This document shows, in pieces, positions 45,915-55,105 of a stretch of DNA of 64,000 nucleotides. This DNA is from an uncultured Oscillospiraceae bacterium. Lineage in GTDB: Bacteria > Bacillota > Clostridia > Oscillospirales > Oscillospiraceae. The notes below the pieces were generated by a model. It searched no databases. It was not told the origin of the DNA and was given only the letters and a program-made list of their open reading frames with translations. The stretch's first letter is position 1. Each line of letters starts with the position of its first letter. The position numbers and the translations under genes were made by a program. The stretch is taken from contig CANQCS010000002.1 in assembly GCA_947589745.1 (NCBI GenBank), forward strand, positions 1-64,000, read 5' to 3'.

Positions 45915-46295
45915 CTAGAAGATATTCTTGACGCTGACCGCCTGCCCCTCCGCCAGGTGCCGGAGGGCGGCGGTGAGCTGGGCCAGCATGGTGTGGAAGT
46001 CCGGGCCGTCCATCTCCCGGCAGGCAGCGAAGGCCCCGGCGAACAGGCTCTCCGCCTGCTCCAGCTCGTCGTGGGAGGCCAGGGTGTGGAGCAGAGTCTG
46101 CTCCCGCTGCCAGCTCCCGTAGGCCCGGTCCAGGCGCTGGGTGGCCGTCTGCCAGTCCTCCCGCCAGGCGGCCTCGTCCGTCTCCTCCAGCATGGAGACC
46201 CACGTCTCCGTGCGGCCCCCCACATAGGCCCCGCACCACAGGGACAGGGCCACGATGCCCGCCAGCACCGCGGCGGGGATATACAGCGATCTCAA
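45915..46295 (-). CDS. DUF4363 protein
   Basis: 126 residues. It starts at a TTG (46295) whose last two bases are in the stop codon of the DUF421 gene, with AAAGGAGGG 6 nt upstream; no ATG fits. One N-terminal membrane helix (about 4-24), then a helical outer domain with W residues (TETWVSMLEETDEAAWREDWQ) and a heptad pattern. DUF4363 genes typically sit behind DUF421 genes in clostridia. Function unknown. Confidence 0.85.
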   Translation of the reverse strand: MRSLYIPAAVLAGIVALSLWCGAYVGGRTETWVSMLEETDEAAWREDWQTATQRLDRAYGSWQREQTLLHTLASHDELEQAESLFAGAFAACREMDGPDFHTMLAQLTAALRHLAEGQAVSVKNIF

Positions 46296-46975
46296 GCGTT
46301 TCCCTCCTTTGCCACGCACACCACGCTCCCGGCCTCGTCCACGGTCATCAGGAACACCTGACGGGGGGAGGTGAGGCCGCGCTCCTTCAGCTGTTTGTCC
46401 AGCCAGGCCCGGTCGTAGCCGCTGGCCCGGAGGTTGTCGGACAGGACGTGCCCGTCGTTGACGACCAGCACCGGCAGGGTCACCTCGTCCCGGGGGGACA
46501 GCTCCAGCACCTTGGGGGTGACGGGGCTGTCCTTGGTGTAGGGCAGGACGGACACCTGGCCGCTGGTCTCCAGGACGGCGTACTTCACGGCGGTCAGGTC
46601 GCTGTAGCCCTGGCAGCGGAGCTGCTCGAACAGCTCGTCCACCGTGAAGCGGTTCCGGGCCATGTTCCGCTGGAGCACCTTGCCGTCCCGGATGATGAGG
46701 GCCGGCCGGCCGCAGGTCAGGCTCCGGAAGCGGATGGACTTCAGGTTGAAGAAGCTGAGCAGCAGGCTCAGGCACAGCAGCGTCACAATGGGCAGCACCC
46801 CGTTGAGCAGGGGGATGCCGTAGTCCTGCATGGGCACCGCCGCCAGGTCGGAGATGATGAGGGTCAGCACCAGCTCGCTGGGCTCCAGCTCGCCGATCTG
46901 CCGCTTGCCCAGGAGGCGCAGGCCGGTCATCAGAAGAAAATACAGGATCAGCGTCCGGATGAACGCGGTGATCAT
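46292..46975 (-). CDS. DUF421 (YetF-like) membrane protein
   Basis: 227 residues: three N-terminal helices with the family motif LRLLGKRQIGELEPSELVLTLIISDLAA, then a cytoplasmic YetF/YrbG-type domain including NRFTVDELFEQLRCQGYSDLTAVKYAVLE. Overlaps DUF4363 by 4 nt. Members are known in spore-forming bacteria but their role is unclear. Confidence 0.92.
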   Translation of the reverse strand: MITAFIRTLILYFLLMTGLRLLGKRQIGELEPSELVLTLIISDLAAVPMQDYGIPLLNGVLPIVTLLCLSLLLSFFNLKSIRFRSLTCGRPALIIRDGKVLQRNMARNRFTVDELFEQLRCQGYSDLTAVKYAVLETSGQVSVLPYTKDSPVTPKVLELSPRDEVTLPVLVVNDGHVLSDNLRASGYDRAWLDKQLKERGLTSPRQVFLMTVDEAGSVVCVAKEGNA

Positions 46976-47373
46976 AGTCCCACATCCTTTCCCATCCAGT
47001 ATTGGCAGATGGGCGCAAAATCATTCCGGCGGGGAAAATTTTTCCTGCCACGGCCCCGGCTTTTTTTCGACAGCCTGCCGCAAAAGTCCATGGACCGCCG
47101 GGGCGGTTTTTGATTTTGTAACCATATTGGCACCGGATTGTAACTTGCATTTTTCCGCTCCGGGGGTATGATAAACTCAGCCGCGCATCCAGGGGCGGGA
47201 CCGGGACTTGTTCACAAAAAGTTCATGGTTTCCCCGCCGATGATGCAACTTTGTTACAAGTTCGAGCATACTGGCAGGTAGACGGTGGAACCTCGGGCGC
47301 TTACAATGCGTCTATAGAGATGACACCCATCATCACTGCGGTGACCTGCTGCGAAAAATGAGGAGGACATCTT
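46976..47373. other. 398-bp divergent intergenic region
   Basis: Lies between DUF421 (minus) and the first solute-binding protein (plus). Apart from the candidate promoter at 47145-47172 and a 200-nt leader, I see no gene, strong hairpin or repeat here. Confidence 0.6.
47145..47172 (+). promoter_or_regulatory. Probable promoter of the four-SBP transporter locus
   Basis: TTGCAT (47145-47150), 16-bp spacer, TATGAT (47167-47172), 200 nt before the first start codon. Confidence 0.5.
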
Positions 47374-49794
47374 ATGAAACACTTTGGGAAGAAACTGACC
47401 GCGCTGCTGCTGGCGGCGTGCATGCTGCTGGCCCTGGCGGCCTGCGGCGGAGGGGAGGATGAGAAGAAGGAACAGCTGAGCGCCAACGTGTTCGTCCCCA
47501 CCTACACGGCGCTGGATCTGGACGTGGAGTACGTGGACCGGACCTGCTTCTCCGGGGACTATATCTTCCTGGTGGGCGAGACCTACCAGGAGGAGGAAGT
47601 CACCGAGACCGACCCCACCACCGGGGAGGAGTACACCTATATGAACACCACGCCGGTGTACAACCTCTACCGCGCCGGGCTGGACGGGTCCAACGTGGAG
47701 ACGCTGGCCAACTACGTGCCCAGCGGCACCGCCGGGGAGAACAGCTGGTTCTATATCAACGACCTGACCGCCGGGGAGGACGGCACCATCTACGTCACCG
47801 AGTATTCGGAGACCACCACTTTCGACCTGCCGGAGAACTTTGACCCGGAGACGGACGACCGGTGGAACTACGCCGACACCCAGTCCATCAGCGTCCTGCG
47901 GCACCTGGACGCCGAGGGCAGCGAGCTGGACCGCACCGAGGGCGAGGCCAACGACCAGAACGCCCTGGCCGAGCAGCTGGGCGCGGAGTGGCTGAACGGC
48001 GTCTACCACGACACCAAGGGCAACACCTACGCCGTGGGCGACAGCTTCATCGCCGTGCTGGACAGCGCCAACAACGAGCTCTTCCGGGTGGAGGGCGAGA
48101 ACATGTACAACAGCATGGTGGAGCTGGCCGACGGCTCCATGTCCATTCTGGTCTACCACTACGACGAGCAGGCGGAGACCTCCTCCCAGACCCTGAAGAC
48201 CATCGATCTGGAGGCCAAGGACTGGGGCGCGGAGTACCCCATGCCCGCCAGCGCCTATGAGGTCTACCGGGGCGGCGGGGACTACCTGTTCTACTACCGC
48301 AACAGCGACAGCATCTACGGCTGGAAGAAGGGCGCCGACGCGGGGGAGCGGCTCTTCGCCTGGATCGACGCCGACGTCAACTCCGGCAACGTCCAGAGCT
48401 TCACCTTCCGGGACGACGGCCGGGTGCTGGCCCTCACCAGCGAGTGGATGGAGGACGGCCATCCGGATATCGAGCTGGTGACCCTGACCCCCACCCCCCG
48501 GTCCGAGCTGCCGGAGAAGACCACGCTGACCTACGGCACCATGTACCTGGACTACGAGATGCGCGGCAGGATCATCGACTTCAACAAGACCAGCACCACC
48601 CACCGCATCGAGGTCCGGGACTACTCCGAGTATGAGACCGGCGACGGCACCGGCGCCCTGACCCGCCTGAATACCGAGATGATCGCCGGAAACGTGCCCG
48701 ATATCCTGGACGTGGAGGGGATGCCCATCCGGCAGTACGGCGCGAAGGGGATGCTGGAGGACCTGTGGACCTGGATCGACAACGACCCGGACATCAGCCG
48801 GGACGGCCTGATCCTGGCCCCCTTCAACGCCGCCAGCCAGGACGGCAAGCTCTACTATATCTTCTCCGACTTCGCCGTCCGCACCGCGGTGGGCGCCACC
48901 GACGTGGTGGGGGACCGGACCAGCTGGACCGTGGCGGACCTGCAGGCCGCCCTGGCCACCATGCCCGAGGGCTGCACCGTCTTCGCCAAGTACAACACCC
49001 GGGACGGCGTGCTCACCAACGTCCTGGCCCAGAACCTGGACAGCTTCATCAACTGGGACACCGGCGAGTGCTCCTTCGACACCCCGGCGTTCAAGTCCCT
49101 GCTGGAGTTCTGCAACAGCTTCCCGGCGGAGTACAACTACGACGAGGAGGACGACATGGTCTATGAGAGCGACTACGCCCGCATGATGAAGGGCCAGCAG
49201 CTCCTGTACACCTCCAGTATGTCCAGCCTCGACTGGTATATCCAGGAGCTGGAGGCCGTCTTCGACGGGAACTACAGCTATGTGGGCTATCCCAAGGAGG
49301 ACGGCTCCGTGGGCAGCAGCTTCGTCATCTACGAGGGCCTGGCCATGTCCTCTTCCTGCAAGGACAAGGAGGCGGCCTGGGACTTCATGCGGGAGGACCT
49401 TCTGCCCCGGGCGGACGAGAACGGCTACCACTACTACCTCCCCGCCAACAAGGCCGACTTCGACAAGAGCGCGGAGAACGCCATGCGGGAGTACGAGGTA
49501 GACGAGAACGGCGAGGTCATGGTGGACGAGAACGGCGACCCCATCCCGGTCTACAGCGGCAGCGTGTGGATCGACGACTCCACCGAGATCGAGACCAAGC
49601 CCCTGACCCAGGCGGGCCTGGACAAGTTCATGGACCTGGTCAACAGCATCACCTCCGTCTACAGCAGCGACGAGAGCGTCTTCAACATCATCCGCGAGGA
49701 GACCGGGGCCTACTTCGCCGGGGACAAGACCCTGGACAACACCGCCAACCTGATCCAGAGCAAGGTCACCCTGTACGTCAACGAGCAGAAGTAG
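47374..49794 (+). CDS. Large solute-binding lipoprotein 1
   Basis: 806 residues, about twice the usual length of a sugar-binding protein. Lipobox LALAA-C24. Residues about 35-375 form a beta-rich region with repeated short strands and W/Y-G turns (e.g. VYRGGGDYLFYYRNSDSIYGW) that resembles a beta-propeller. Residues about 385-806 resemble a MalE-type binding protein: KTTLTYGTMYLDYEMRGRI, then FNKT, then AGNVPDILDVEGMPIRQYGAKG, and the hinge/closing part LDSFINWDTGECSFDTPAFKSLLEFC. The C-terminus (ETGAYFAGDKTLDNTANLIQ) is shared by all four paralogs. Anchored outside the membrane; ligand unknown. Confidence 0.9.
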   Translation: MKHFGKKLTALLLAACMLLALAACGGGEDEKKEQLSANVFVPTYTALDLDVEYVDRTCFSGDYIFLVGETYQEEEVTETDPTTGEEYTYMNTTPVYNLYRAGLDGSNVETLANYVPSGTAGENSWFYINDLTAGEDGTIYVTEYSETTTFDLPENFDPETDDRWNYADTQSISVLRHLDAEGSELDRTEGEANDQNALAEQLGAEWLNGVYHDTKGNTYAVGDSFIAVLDSANNELFRVEGENMYNSMVELADGSMSILVYHYDEQAETSSQTLKTIDLEAKDWGAEYPMPASAYEVYRGGGDYLFYYRNSDSIYGWKKGADAGERLFAWIDADVNSGNVQSFTFRDDGRVLALTSEWMEDGHPDIELVTLTPTPRSELPEKTTLTYGTMYLDYEMRGRIIDFNKTSTTHRIEVRDYSEYETGDGTGALTRLNTEMIAGNVPDILDVEGMPIRQYGAKGMLEDLWTWIDNDPDISRDGLILAPFNAASQDGKLYYIFSDFAVRTAVGATDVVGDRTSWTVADLQAALATMPEGCTVFAKYNTRDGVLTNVLAQNLDSFINWDTGECSFDTPAFKSLLEFCNSFPAEYNYDEEDDMVYESDYARMMKGQQLLYTSSMSSLDWYIQELEAVFDGNYSYVGYPKEDGSVGSSFVIYEGLAMSSSCKDKEAAWDFMREDLLPRADENGYHYYLPANKADFDKSAENAMREYEVDENGEVMVDENGDPIPVYSGSVWIDDSTEIETKPLTQAGLDKFMDLVNSITSVYSSDESVFNIIREETGAYFAGDKTLDNTANLIQSKVTLYVNEQK

Positions 49795-49864
49795 GGACGG
49801 TACTCCTTCTGCGGAGCGCCGTCCGGCCGGTGGCGTCTTAAAGAAATCTTAAACATTCCCCCCC

Positions 49865-49893
49865 TGTATCCTTAAACTTTGTTGTGGTATAGT
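49865..49893 (+). promoter_or_regulatory. Possible internal promoter before SBP 2
   Basis: Extended -10 TGGTATAGT (TATAGT 49888-49893) with a weak TGTATC 17 bp upstream; three CTTAAA words lie just upstream. Confidence 0.45.
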
Positions 49894-49939
49894 GGGGGAG
49901 ATGTGGAAGCAAACCATTTTGTCAGAAGGAGATCACAGT

Positions 49940-52516
49940 ATGTATCAGAACACAAGAGCAACGGACAGCGCGAACAGCGCCTTGAAGGCCATCTCGCTGC
50001 TGCTGGCCCTGGCCCTGATCCTGGGCCTCACCGCCTGCGGCAAGGATGGGAACAACAGCAGCGGCGGCGGCAAGGACGGCGATGGCCAGCAGCTCAGCGG
50101 CACCGTCTACGCCGCGGAGTTCATCGACCTGAACGCCGCCGTGGACAAGGACATCAGCTATATCGACGGCGTCTGCGCCAGCGGCGACTACCTCTATCTC
50201 CTGACCACGGTCTACACGGAGACGGAGCAGACCGACCCCGAGACCGGCGAGACCTACACCGCCAGGGACGGGAAGACCGTCATCCTCCAGGTGTTCCCGG
50301 ACGGCGCGGTGCAGGAGCTCACCAACTACGAGCCCCTGTCCATCCCCGAGGGCATGGAGGGCTACAGCGACGCCCGGGGCCTCGCCGCCGGGGCCGAGGG
50401 CACCCTGTGGGTGAACGAGACCATGAACTACTACACCTACGACCTGCCGGAGGATTTTGACCCGGAGACCGACGACCAGTGGAACTACATGAGCGAGCAG
50501 ACCACCGTGAAGACCCTGCGGCAGCTGGACACCACCGGCAACGAGATCCAGCGGGTGGACATCTCTGATCTGGAGGAGAAGCTGAACCCGTCCGACGGCA
50601 GCGACAGCGGCGGCGACGTGAGCGTCTCGTACAGCTACTCTTACACCAGCGGCATCCTCTTCGACCCCGCCGGGAATACCTATATGCTCTGCGGCGGCAA
50701 GCTGTGGGTGCTGGACGGGCAGATGGAGCCCCTCTTCAGCCTGGACGCCGGGGACAACGCCTACCGGGACCCGGTGGTGCTGGGCGACGGCACCGTGGGC
50801 CTGCTGGTCAACTACAGCGACCCCGTCACCAACACCTACGGCTACCAGCTTCAGACCGTGGACCTGGAGGCCCAGGCCTGGGGCGCCACCTACGCCCTGC
50901 CCTCGGAGGTCTATGAGGTCTACCCCGGCGGCGGGGACTACCTCTGCTACTACATGGAGGGCGACGAGCTCTACGGCGGCAAGCCCGGCGACACCGATGA
51001 GAGCGGCAAGGCCAGCTTCAACGGCCAGCAGCTCCTGAACTGGCTGGACTCCGACATCAACGCCAACAACATCCAGTTCTTCACCTTCCTCTCCGACGGA
51101 CGGGTGGCGGTCATGACCGAGGACTGGAGCAACGACCGGGAGAACTATGAGCTGGCCCTGCTGACGGAGGTGGAGCGCTCCACCCTGCCGGAGAAGACCA
51201 CCCTCACCCTGGGCGCCATGTACCTGGGCTATAACGAGCGGAACAAGATCGTCCAGTTCAACCGCTCCAGCGACAAGTACCGCATCGAGGTGGTGGACTA
51301 CTCCCAGTACAACACCGACGACGACCCCTCCGGCGGCCTCAGCCGGTTCAACACCGAGGTCATCGCGGGCAACATCCCCGATATCCTGGCCACCGACAAT
51401 ATGCCCATCAGCCAGCTGGCGGGCAAGGACCTGCTGGAGGATCTGTGGCCCTACATCGACGGCGACACCGAGCTGGGCGGCCGGGAGGCCCTGATGCAGC
51501 ACGTCTTCGACGTGGCCAGCGACGAGGAGGGCCGGCTCCTCCAGGTGTTCTCCAACTTCTCGATCTCCACGGTGGCGGGCGCGACCTCCGTGGTGGGGGA
51601 CCGGACCAGCTGGACCCTGGCCGACCTCCAGGCCGCCCTGGCCACCATGCCCGAGGGCTGCAGCATCTTCAGCGACACCGATTCCGCGCCGGATATGCTG
51701 ACCTCCGTCATGGCGCAGAACCTCAACAGCTTCGTGGACTGGGACACCGGTAAGTGCTCCTTCAACACCGACGAGTTCAAGTCCCTGCTCCAGTTCTGCG
51801 CCGGGTTCCCCGCCAGCTTCGACTGGGACAGCTACCAGTATGACGAGAGCAACGACGAGCCCACCCGCATCAGCGAGGGCCGGCAGATGCTGCTGCAGAC
51901 CGAAGTCTATGGCTTCGCCGAGATACAGATGCACAAGGCCATGTTCGGCGGCGCGGTCAGCTACGTGGGCTACCCCAGGGAGGACGGCTCCTGCGGCAGC
52001 GCCTTCACCTTCAGCGGCGGCCTGGCCATGTCCTCCACCTGCAAGGACAAGGACGGGGCCTGGAGCTACATGCGGCAGGTCCTGCTGCCTGACGAGTCGG
52101 TGCGCTACGCCGATAGGGACGAGAGCGAGCTGTCCATGGGCAGCGTCGGCAACAGCAGCTTCTCCACCAACAAGGCGGACTTTGACTTCATCGCCAAGGC
52201 GTGCATGACGCCCCACTACCAGACGGACGCCAACGGCGACCCGGTGCTGGACGAGAACGGCCAGCCCGTCGAGCAGTCCAACTACGGCTACGGCTGGGGC
52301 AATCTCCAGGTGGATATCATGGCCGCCAGCCAGGAGGAGTACGACCAGCTCATGGCCCTCTACAACGCGGTGGACAGCATCTATGAGTACGACGAGAAGG
52401 TCTTCGACATCGTCAGCGACACGGCGGGCAGCTACTTCGCCGGGGACACCGACCTGGACACCGCTGTGAACAACATCCAGAGCAAGGTGGAGCTGTACGT
52501 GAACGAGAACCGCTAA
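49940..52516 (+). CDS. Large solute-binding lipoprotein 2
   Basis: 858 residues from ATG 49940, with AGAAGGAG upstream. Lipobox LGLTA-C33. Same two-part layout as SBP 1: propeller-like half (about 45-415), MalE-like half (about 425-858) beginning KTTLTLGAMYLGYNERNKIVQFNRSSDKYRIEVVDYSQY and including AGNIPDILATDNMPISQLAGKD and MPEGCSIFSDTDS. The longest of the four. The 145-bp gap before it and its own promoter-like sequence suggest separate control. Confidence 0.9.
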   Translation: MYQNTRATDSANSALKAISLLLALALILGLTACGKDGNNSSGGGKDGDGQQLSGTVYAAEFIDLNAAVDKDISYIDGVCASGDYLYLLTTVYTETEQTDPETGETYTARDGKTVILQVFPDGAVQELTNYEPLSIPEGMEGYSDARGLAAGAEGTLWVNETMNYYTYDLPEDFDPETDDQWNYMSEQTTVKTLRQLDTTGNEIQRVDISDLEEKLNPSDGSDSGGDVSVSYSYSYTSGILFDPAGNTYMLCGGKLWVLDGQMEPLFSLDAGDNAYRDPVVLGDGTVGLLVNYSDPVTNTYGYQLQTVDLEAQAWGATYALPSEVYEVYPGGGDYLCYYMEGDELYGGKPGDTDESGKASFNGQQLLNWLDSDINANNIQFFTFLSDGRVAVMTEDWSNDRENYELALLTEVERSTLPEKTTLTLGAMYLGYNERNKIVQFNRSSDKYRIEVVDYSQYNTDDDPSGGLSRFNTEVIAGNIPDILATDNMPISQLAGKDLLEDLWPYIDGDTELGGREALMQHVFDVASDEEGRLLQVFSNFSISTVAGATSVVGDRTSWTLADLQAALATMPEGCSIFSDTDSAPDMLTSVMAQNLNSFVDWDTGKCSFNTDEFKSLLQFCAGFPASFDWDSYQYDESNDEPTRISEGRQMLLQTEVYGFAEIQMHKAMFGGAVSYVGYPREDGSCGSAFTFSGGLAMSSTCKDKDGAWSYMRQVLLPDESVRYADRDESELSMGSVGNSSFSTNKADFDFIAKACMTPHYQTDANGDPVLDENGQPVEQSNYGYGWGNLQVDIMAASQEEYDQLMALYNAVDSIYEYDEKVFDIVSDTAGSYFAGDTDLDTAVNNIQSKVELYVNENR

Positions 52517-52562
52517 GGAGCCGGTAACATTCCCCAAACCCTCTTTTTTCGCGGCGCGCGTC

Positions 52563-52591
52563 TTTACTTTTCAGTTCTGCTGTGGTAGAAT
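52563..52591 (+). promoter_or_regulatory. Possible internal promoter before SBP 3
   Basis: TTTACT (52563-52568), 17-bp spacer, TAGAAT (52586-52591) preceded by TGG. An AACATTCCCC word upstream (52526-52535) is also found before SBP 2 (49852-49861). Confidence 0.45.
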
Positions 52592-52631
52592 GACAGAAAC
52601 GCGCGCCGCGGAAGAGCGGGAGGGCACGGGA

Positions 52632-55079
52632 ATGAGAAAGAGAAGCGCAACGAAGCTGTGGGCAGCGCTGCTGGCGCTGTCCCTGCTCCTGTCCCTGGCC
52701 GCCTGCGGCCAGGGGGAGAAGGACGGCGGCGGAGACACCAAGGACTCCGGCGGCGCCTCCGTCCAGCCCCTGGGGGACAAGGTGTTCGTCCCCGAGACGG
52801 CGGCCCTGCCCACGGGCCTCTACAACGTCTCCTCCGCCGTCCTGGCCCCGGACGGGGCGACCATGTACCTGGTGGACTACACCCAGGAGACGGCCAGCGT
52901 GGCCCACAACGGCTATATCCAGGACGACTACCGCTATCACTGCCGCCTGATGAAGGCGGGGCTGGACGGCGGCGCGGCGGTGGAGCTGCCGGGCTACCGG
53001 GTCCCGGAGGTGCCGGAGGAGGCCTGCGGCGCCGTGTCCCTCCACCTGCTCCGGGCCAACGCTGACGGCTCGGTCTGGGTGCAGGAGACCGCCCAGTGGT
53101 ACTACCTGGACGTGCCCCCGGACTTCGACCCGGAGACGGACGACGCCTACCACTACCGCTCCGAGACCGGGGGCGGCGACACCTACCTCCTGCTGGACAG
53201 CGAGGGCAATGAGCTCCGCCGGGTGGATCTGTCGGAGAAGCTGGCGGAGCTGGGCCAGGACCCGGAGGACCCATTCTCCTCCTTTACCGTCTCCTTTGAC
53301 GGGGAGGGCAACGCCTACCTGGTGAGCAACGGGCAGGTCCATGTGCTGGACAAGGACCTGAACGTGCTGTTCTCCCTGGAGGGGAGCAATATGAACGACG
53401 GCGCCGTGGCCCTGGCGGACGGGACCATGGCGGTGCTGACCTACGTGGACGCCGGACCCGGCGGGGGCGGCGGCCAGCAGCTCCGGGCCATCGACCTGGA
53501 GGCCAAGGACTGGGGGACCGGCTACCCCGTGGAGAGCGGCGTGTACCGGATCTACCCCGGCAGCGGCCAGTTCCGGTTCCTCTACACCAGCGGCGACGGC
53601 CTCTACGGCTGGGACGCCGGGGCGGAGCAGGCGGTGAAGCTGTTCAGCTGGTTCGACGCTGGCCTGAACCAGGACCGGGTCTATCTGCTGTCCATGCTGC
53701 CCGACGGCCGCATGGCCGCCATGACCGGGGCGGCGGCGGACTGGCAGGGGACCCAGCCGCCGGTGCTGTCCCTGCTGACCGCCGTGGACCGGTCGGAGGC
53801 GCAGGTCAGCGAGAGGAAGATCCTCACCTACGGCACCTGCTGGCTGGGCACCGAGGAGACCCAGCAGATCCAGCTTTTCAACGCCAGCAGCAGCGAGTAC
53901 GCCATCCGGGTCCGGGACTACCACGAGCTGTCCGGCGGCGACTACGAGGCCATGAACACCCTGATCCTGACGGAGTTCCAGACCGGGAACATCCCCGACA
54001 TCATCGACTCCGCCGTGGTGGACCGAATGGCGGGCCTCACCCAGATGGGGGCCAAGGGCTACCTGGAGGACCTGTGGCCCTGGATTGACGGCGACCCGGA
54101 CTTCGGCCGGGAGGACCTGATGGTCCGGCCCCTGGAGGCCGCCAGCGTGGACGGCAAGCTCTACGAGGCCTTCTCCAACTTCAGCATCGACACGGTGATC
54201 GCCCCCGTCAGCAGGGTGGGGGACCGGCTGGGCTGGACCCTGGAGGACGTGATTGCGCTGAACGACTCCCTGCCGGAGGACGTGACCCTGCTGGGCCCCG
54301 GCATGACCAGCGCCTCTATGTTCTACTGGGCGGCCCCCCAAGTGCTGGACTCCTTTGTGGACTGGGAGACCGGGGAGTGCTCCTTTGAGAGCGGCGGCTT
54401 CAAGCGGCTGCTGGAGTTCTGCGCCCTCTTCCCGGCGGAGCAGGGGAACACCGACGACGGCTACGGGGGGACCTACGACCGGATCTACCACGGCAGGCAG
54501 GTGCTGGACCACGCCACGCTGTTCCGCCTGGACGACCTTCAGCTATACCCCCAGTTCTGGGGCGAGGACGTGGCCTGCATCGGGTTCCCCACCGCCGATG
54601 GCAGCTGCGGTAGCGCCTTCACCGTGGGGGTCGGGGAGAACGCCCTGGCCATGTCGGCCTCCTGCCCCTGCAAGGAGGGGGCCTGGAGCTTTATCCGGCA
54701 GGCATTCCTGCCCCGGGCGGGCCAGAACTACTACGGGGACTACCTGTTCCCCATCAACAAGCAGGACTTCCAGTACAATGTGGACGCCGCCATGACGCCG
54801 GAGTACGAGACCCTGCCCAAGGGGCTCCAGGTGGAGGTCAAGAAGCACTGGGGCGAGTACGACGGTGTGCCCTACGAGCTCTATGCCATGAAGCAGGAGG
54901 AGTTGGACCGGCTGATGGCCCTCTACGACGCCGTGGAGCGGATGGACAACGGCCGTGGGACCATCTACGGCATCGTCTCCGAAATGGCCGGGGCCTACTT
55001 CGCCGGGGACAAGAGCCTGGACGAGACCTGCAGCCTGATCCAAAACCGGGTGATGCTCTATGTCAATGAAAATCGCTGA
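52632..55079 (+). CDS. Large solute-binding lipoprotein 3
   Basis: 815 residues from ATG 52632 (GGGAGGGC upstream). Lipobox LSLAA-C25. Same layout: propeller-like half, then a MalE-like half starting near KILTYGTCWLGTEETQQIQLFN and including TGNIPDIIDSAVVDRMAGLTQMGAKGYLEDLWPWIDGDPD. Its last 86 nt are identical to those of SBP 4, and that shared end contains a second ATG with the first codons of the permease gene that follows SBP 4, so the segment was copied from the SBP 4-permease junction or the reverse. Confidence 0.9.
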   Translation: MRKRSATKLWAALLALSLLLSLAACGQGEKDGGGDTKDSGGASVQPLGDKVFVPETAALPTGLYNVSSAVLAPDGATMYLVDYTQETASVAHNGYIQDDYRYHCRLMKAGLDGGAAVELPGYRVPEVPEEACGAVSLHLLRANADGSVWVQETAQWYYLDVPPDFDPETDDAYHYRSETGGGDTYLLLDSEGNELRRVDLSEKLAELGQDPEDPFSSFTVSFDGEGNAYLVSNGQVHVLDKDLNVLFSLEGSNMNDGAVALADGTMAVLTYVDAGPGGGGGQQLRAIDLEAKDWGTGYPVESGVYRIYPGSGQFRFLYTSGDGLYGWDAGAEQAVKLFSWFDAGLNQDRVYLLSMLPDGRMAAMTGAAADWQGTQPPVLSLLTAVDRSEAQVSERKILTYGTCWLGTEETQQIQLFNASSSEYAIRVRDYHELSGGDYEAMNTLILTEFQTGNIPDIIDSAVVDRMAGLTQMGAKGYLEDLWPWIDGDPDFGREDLMVRPLEAASVDGKLYEAFSNFSIDTVIAPVSRVGDRLGWTLEDVIALNDSLPEDVTLLGPGMTSASMFYWAAPQVLDSFVDWETGECSFESGGFKRLLEFCALFPAEQGNTDDGYGGTYDRIYHGRQVLDHATLFRLDDLQLYPQFWGEDVACIGFPTADGSCGSAFTVGVGENALAMSASCPCKEGAWSFIRQAFLPRAGQNYYGDYLFPINKQDFQYNVDAAMTPEYETLPKGLQVEVKKHWGEYDGVPYELYAMKQEELDRLMALYDAVERMDNGRGTIYGIVSEMAGAYFAGDKSLDETCSLIQNRVMLYVNENR
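54994..55079 (+). repeat. 86-bp exact direct repeat, copy in SBP 3
   Basis: Identical base for base to 57303-57388, including the wobble positions and the stop codon. Confidence 0.95.
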
Positions 55080-55105
55080 CAGGCCCTGAGAGAGGGGGAG
55101 GCGCC

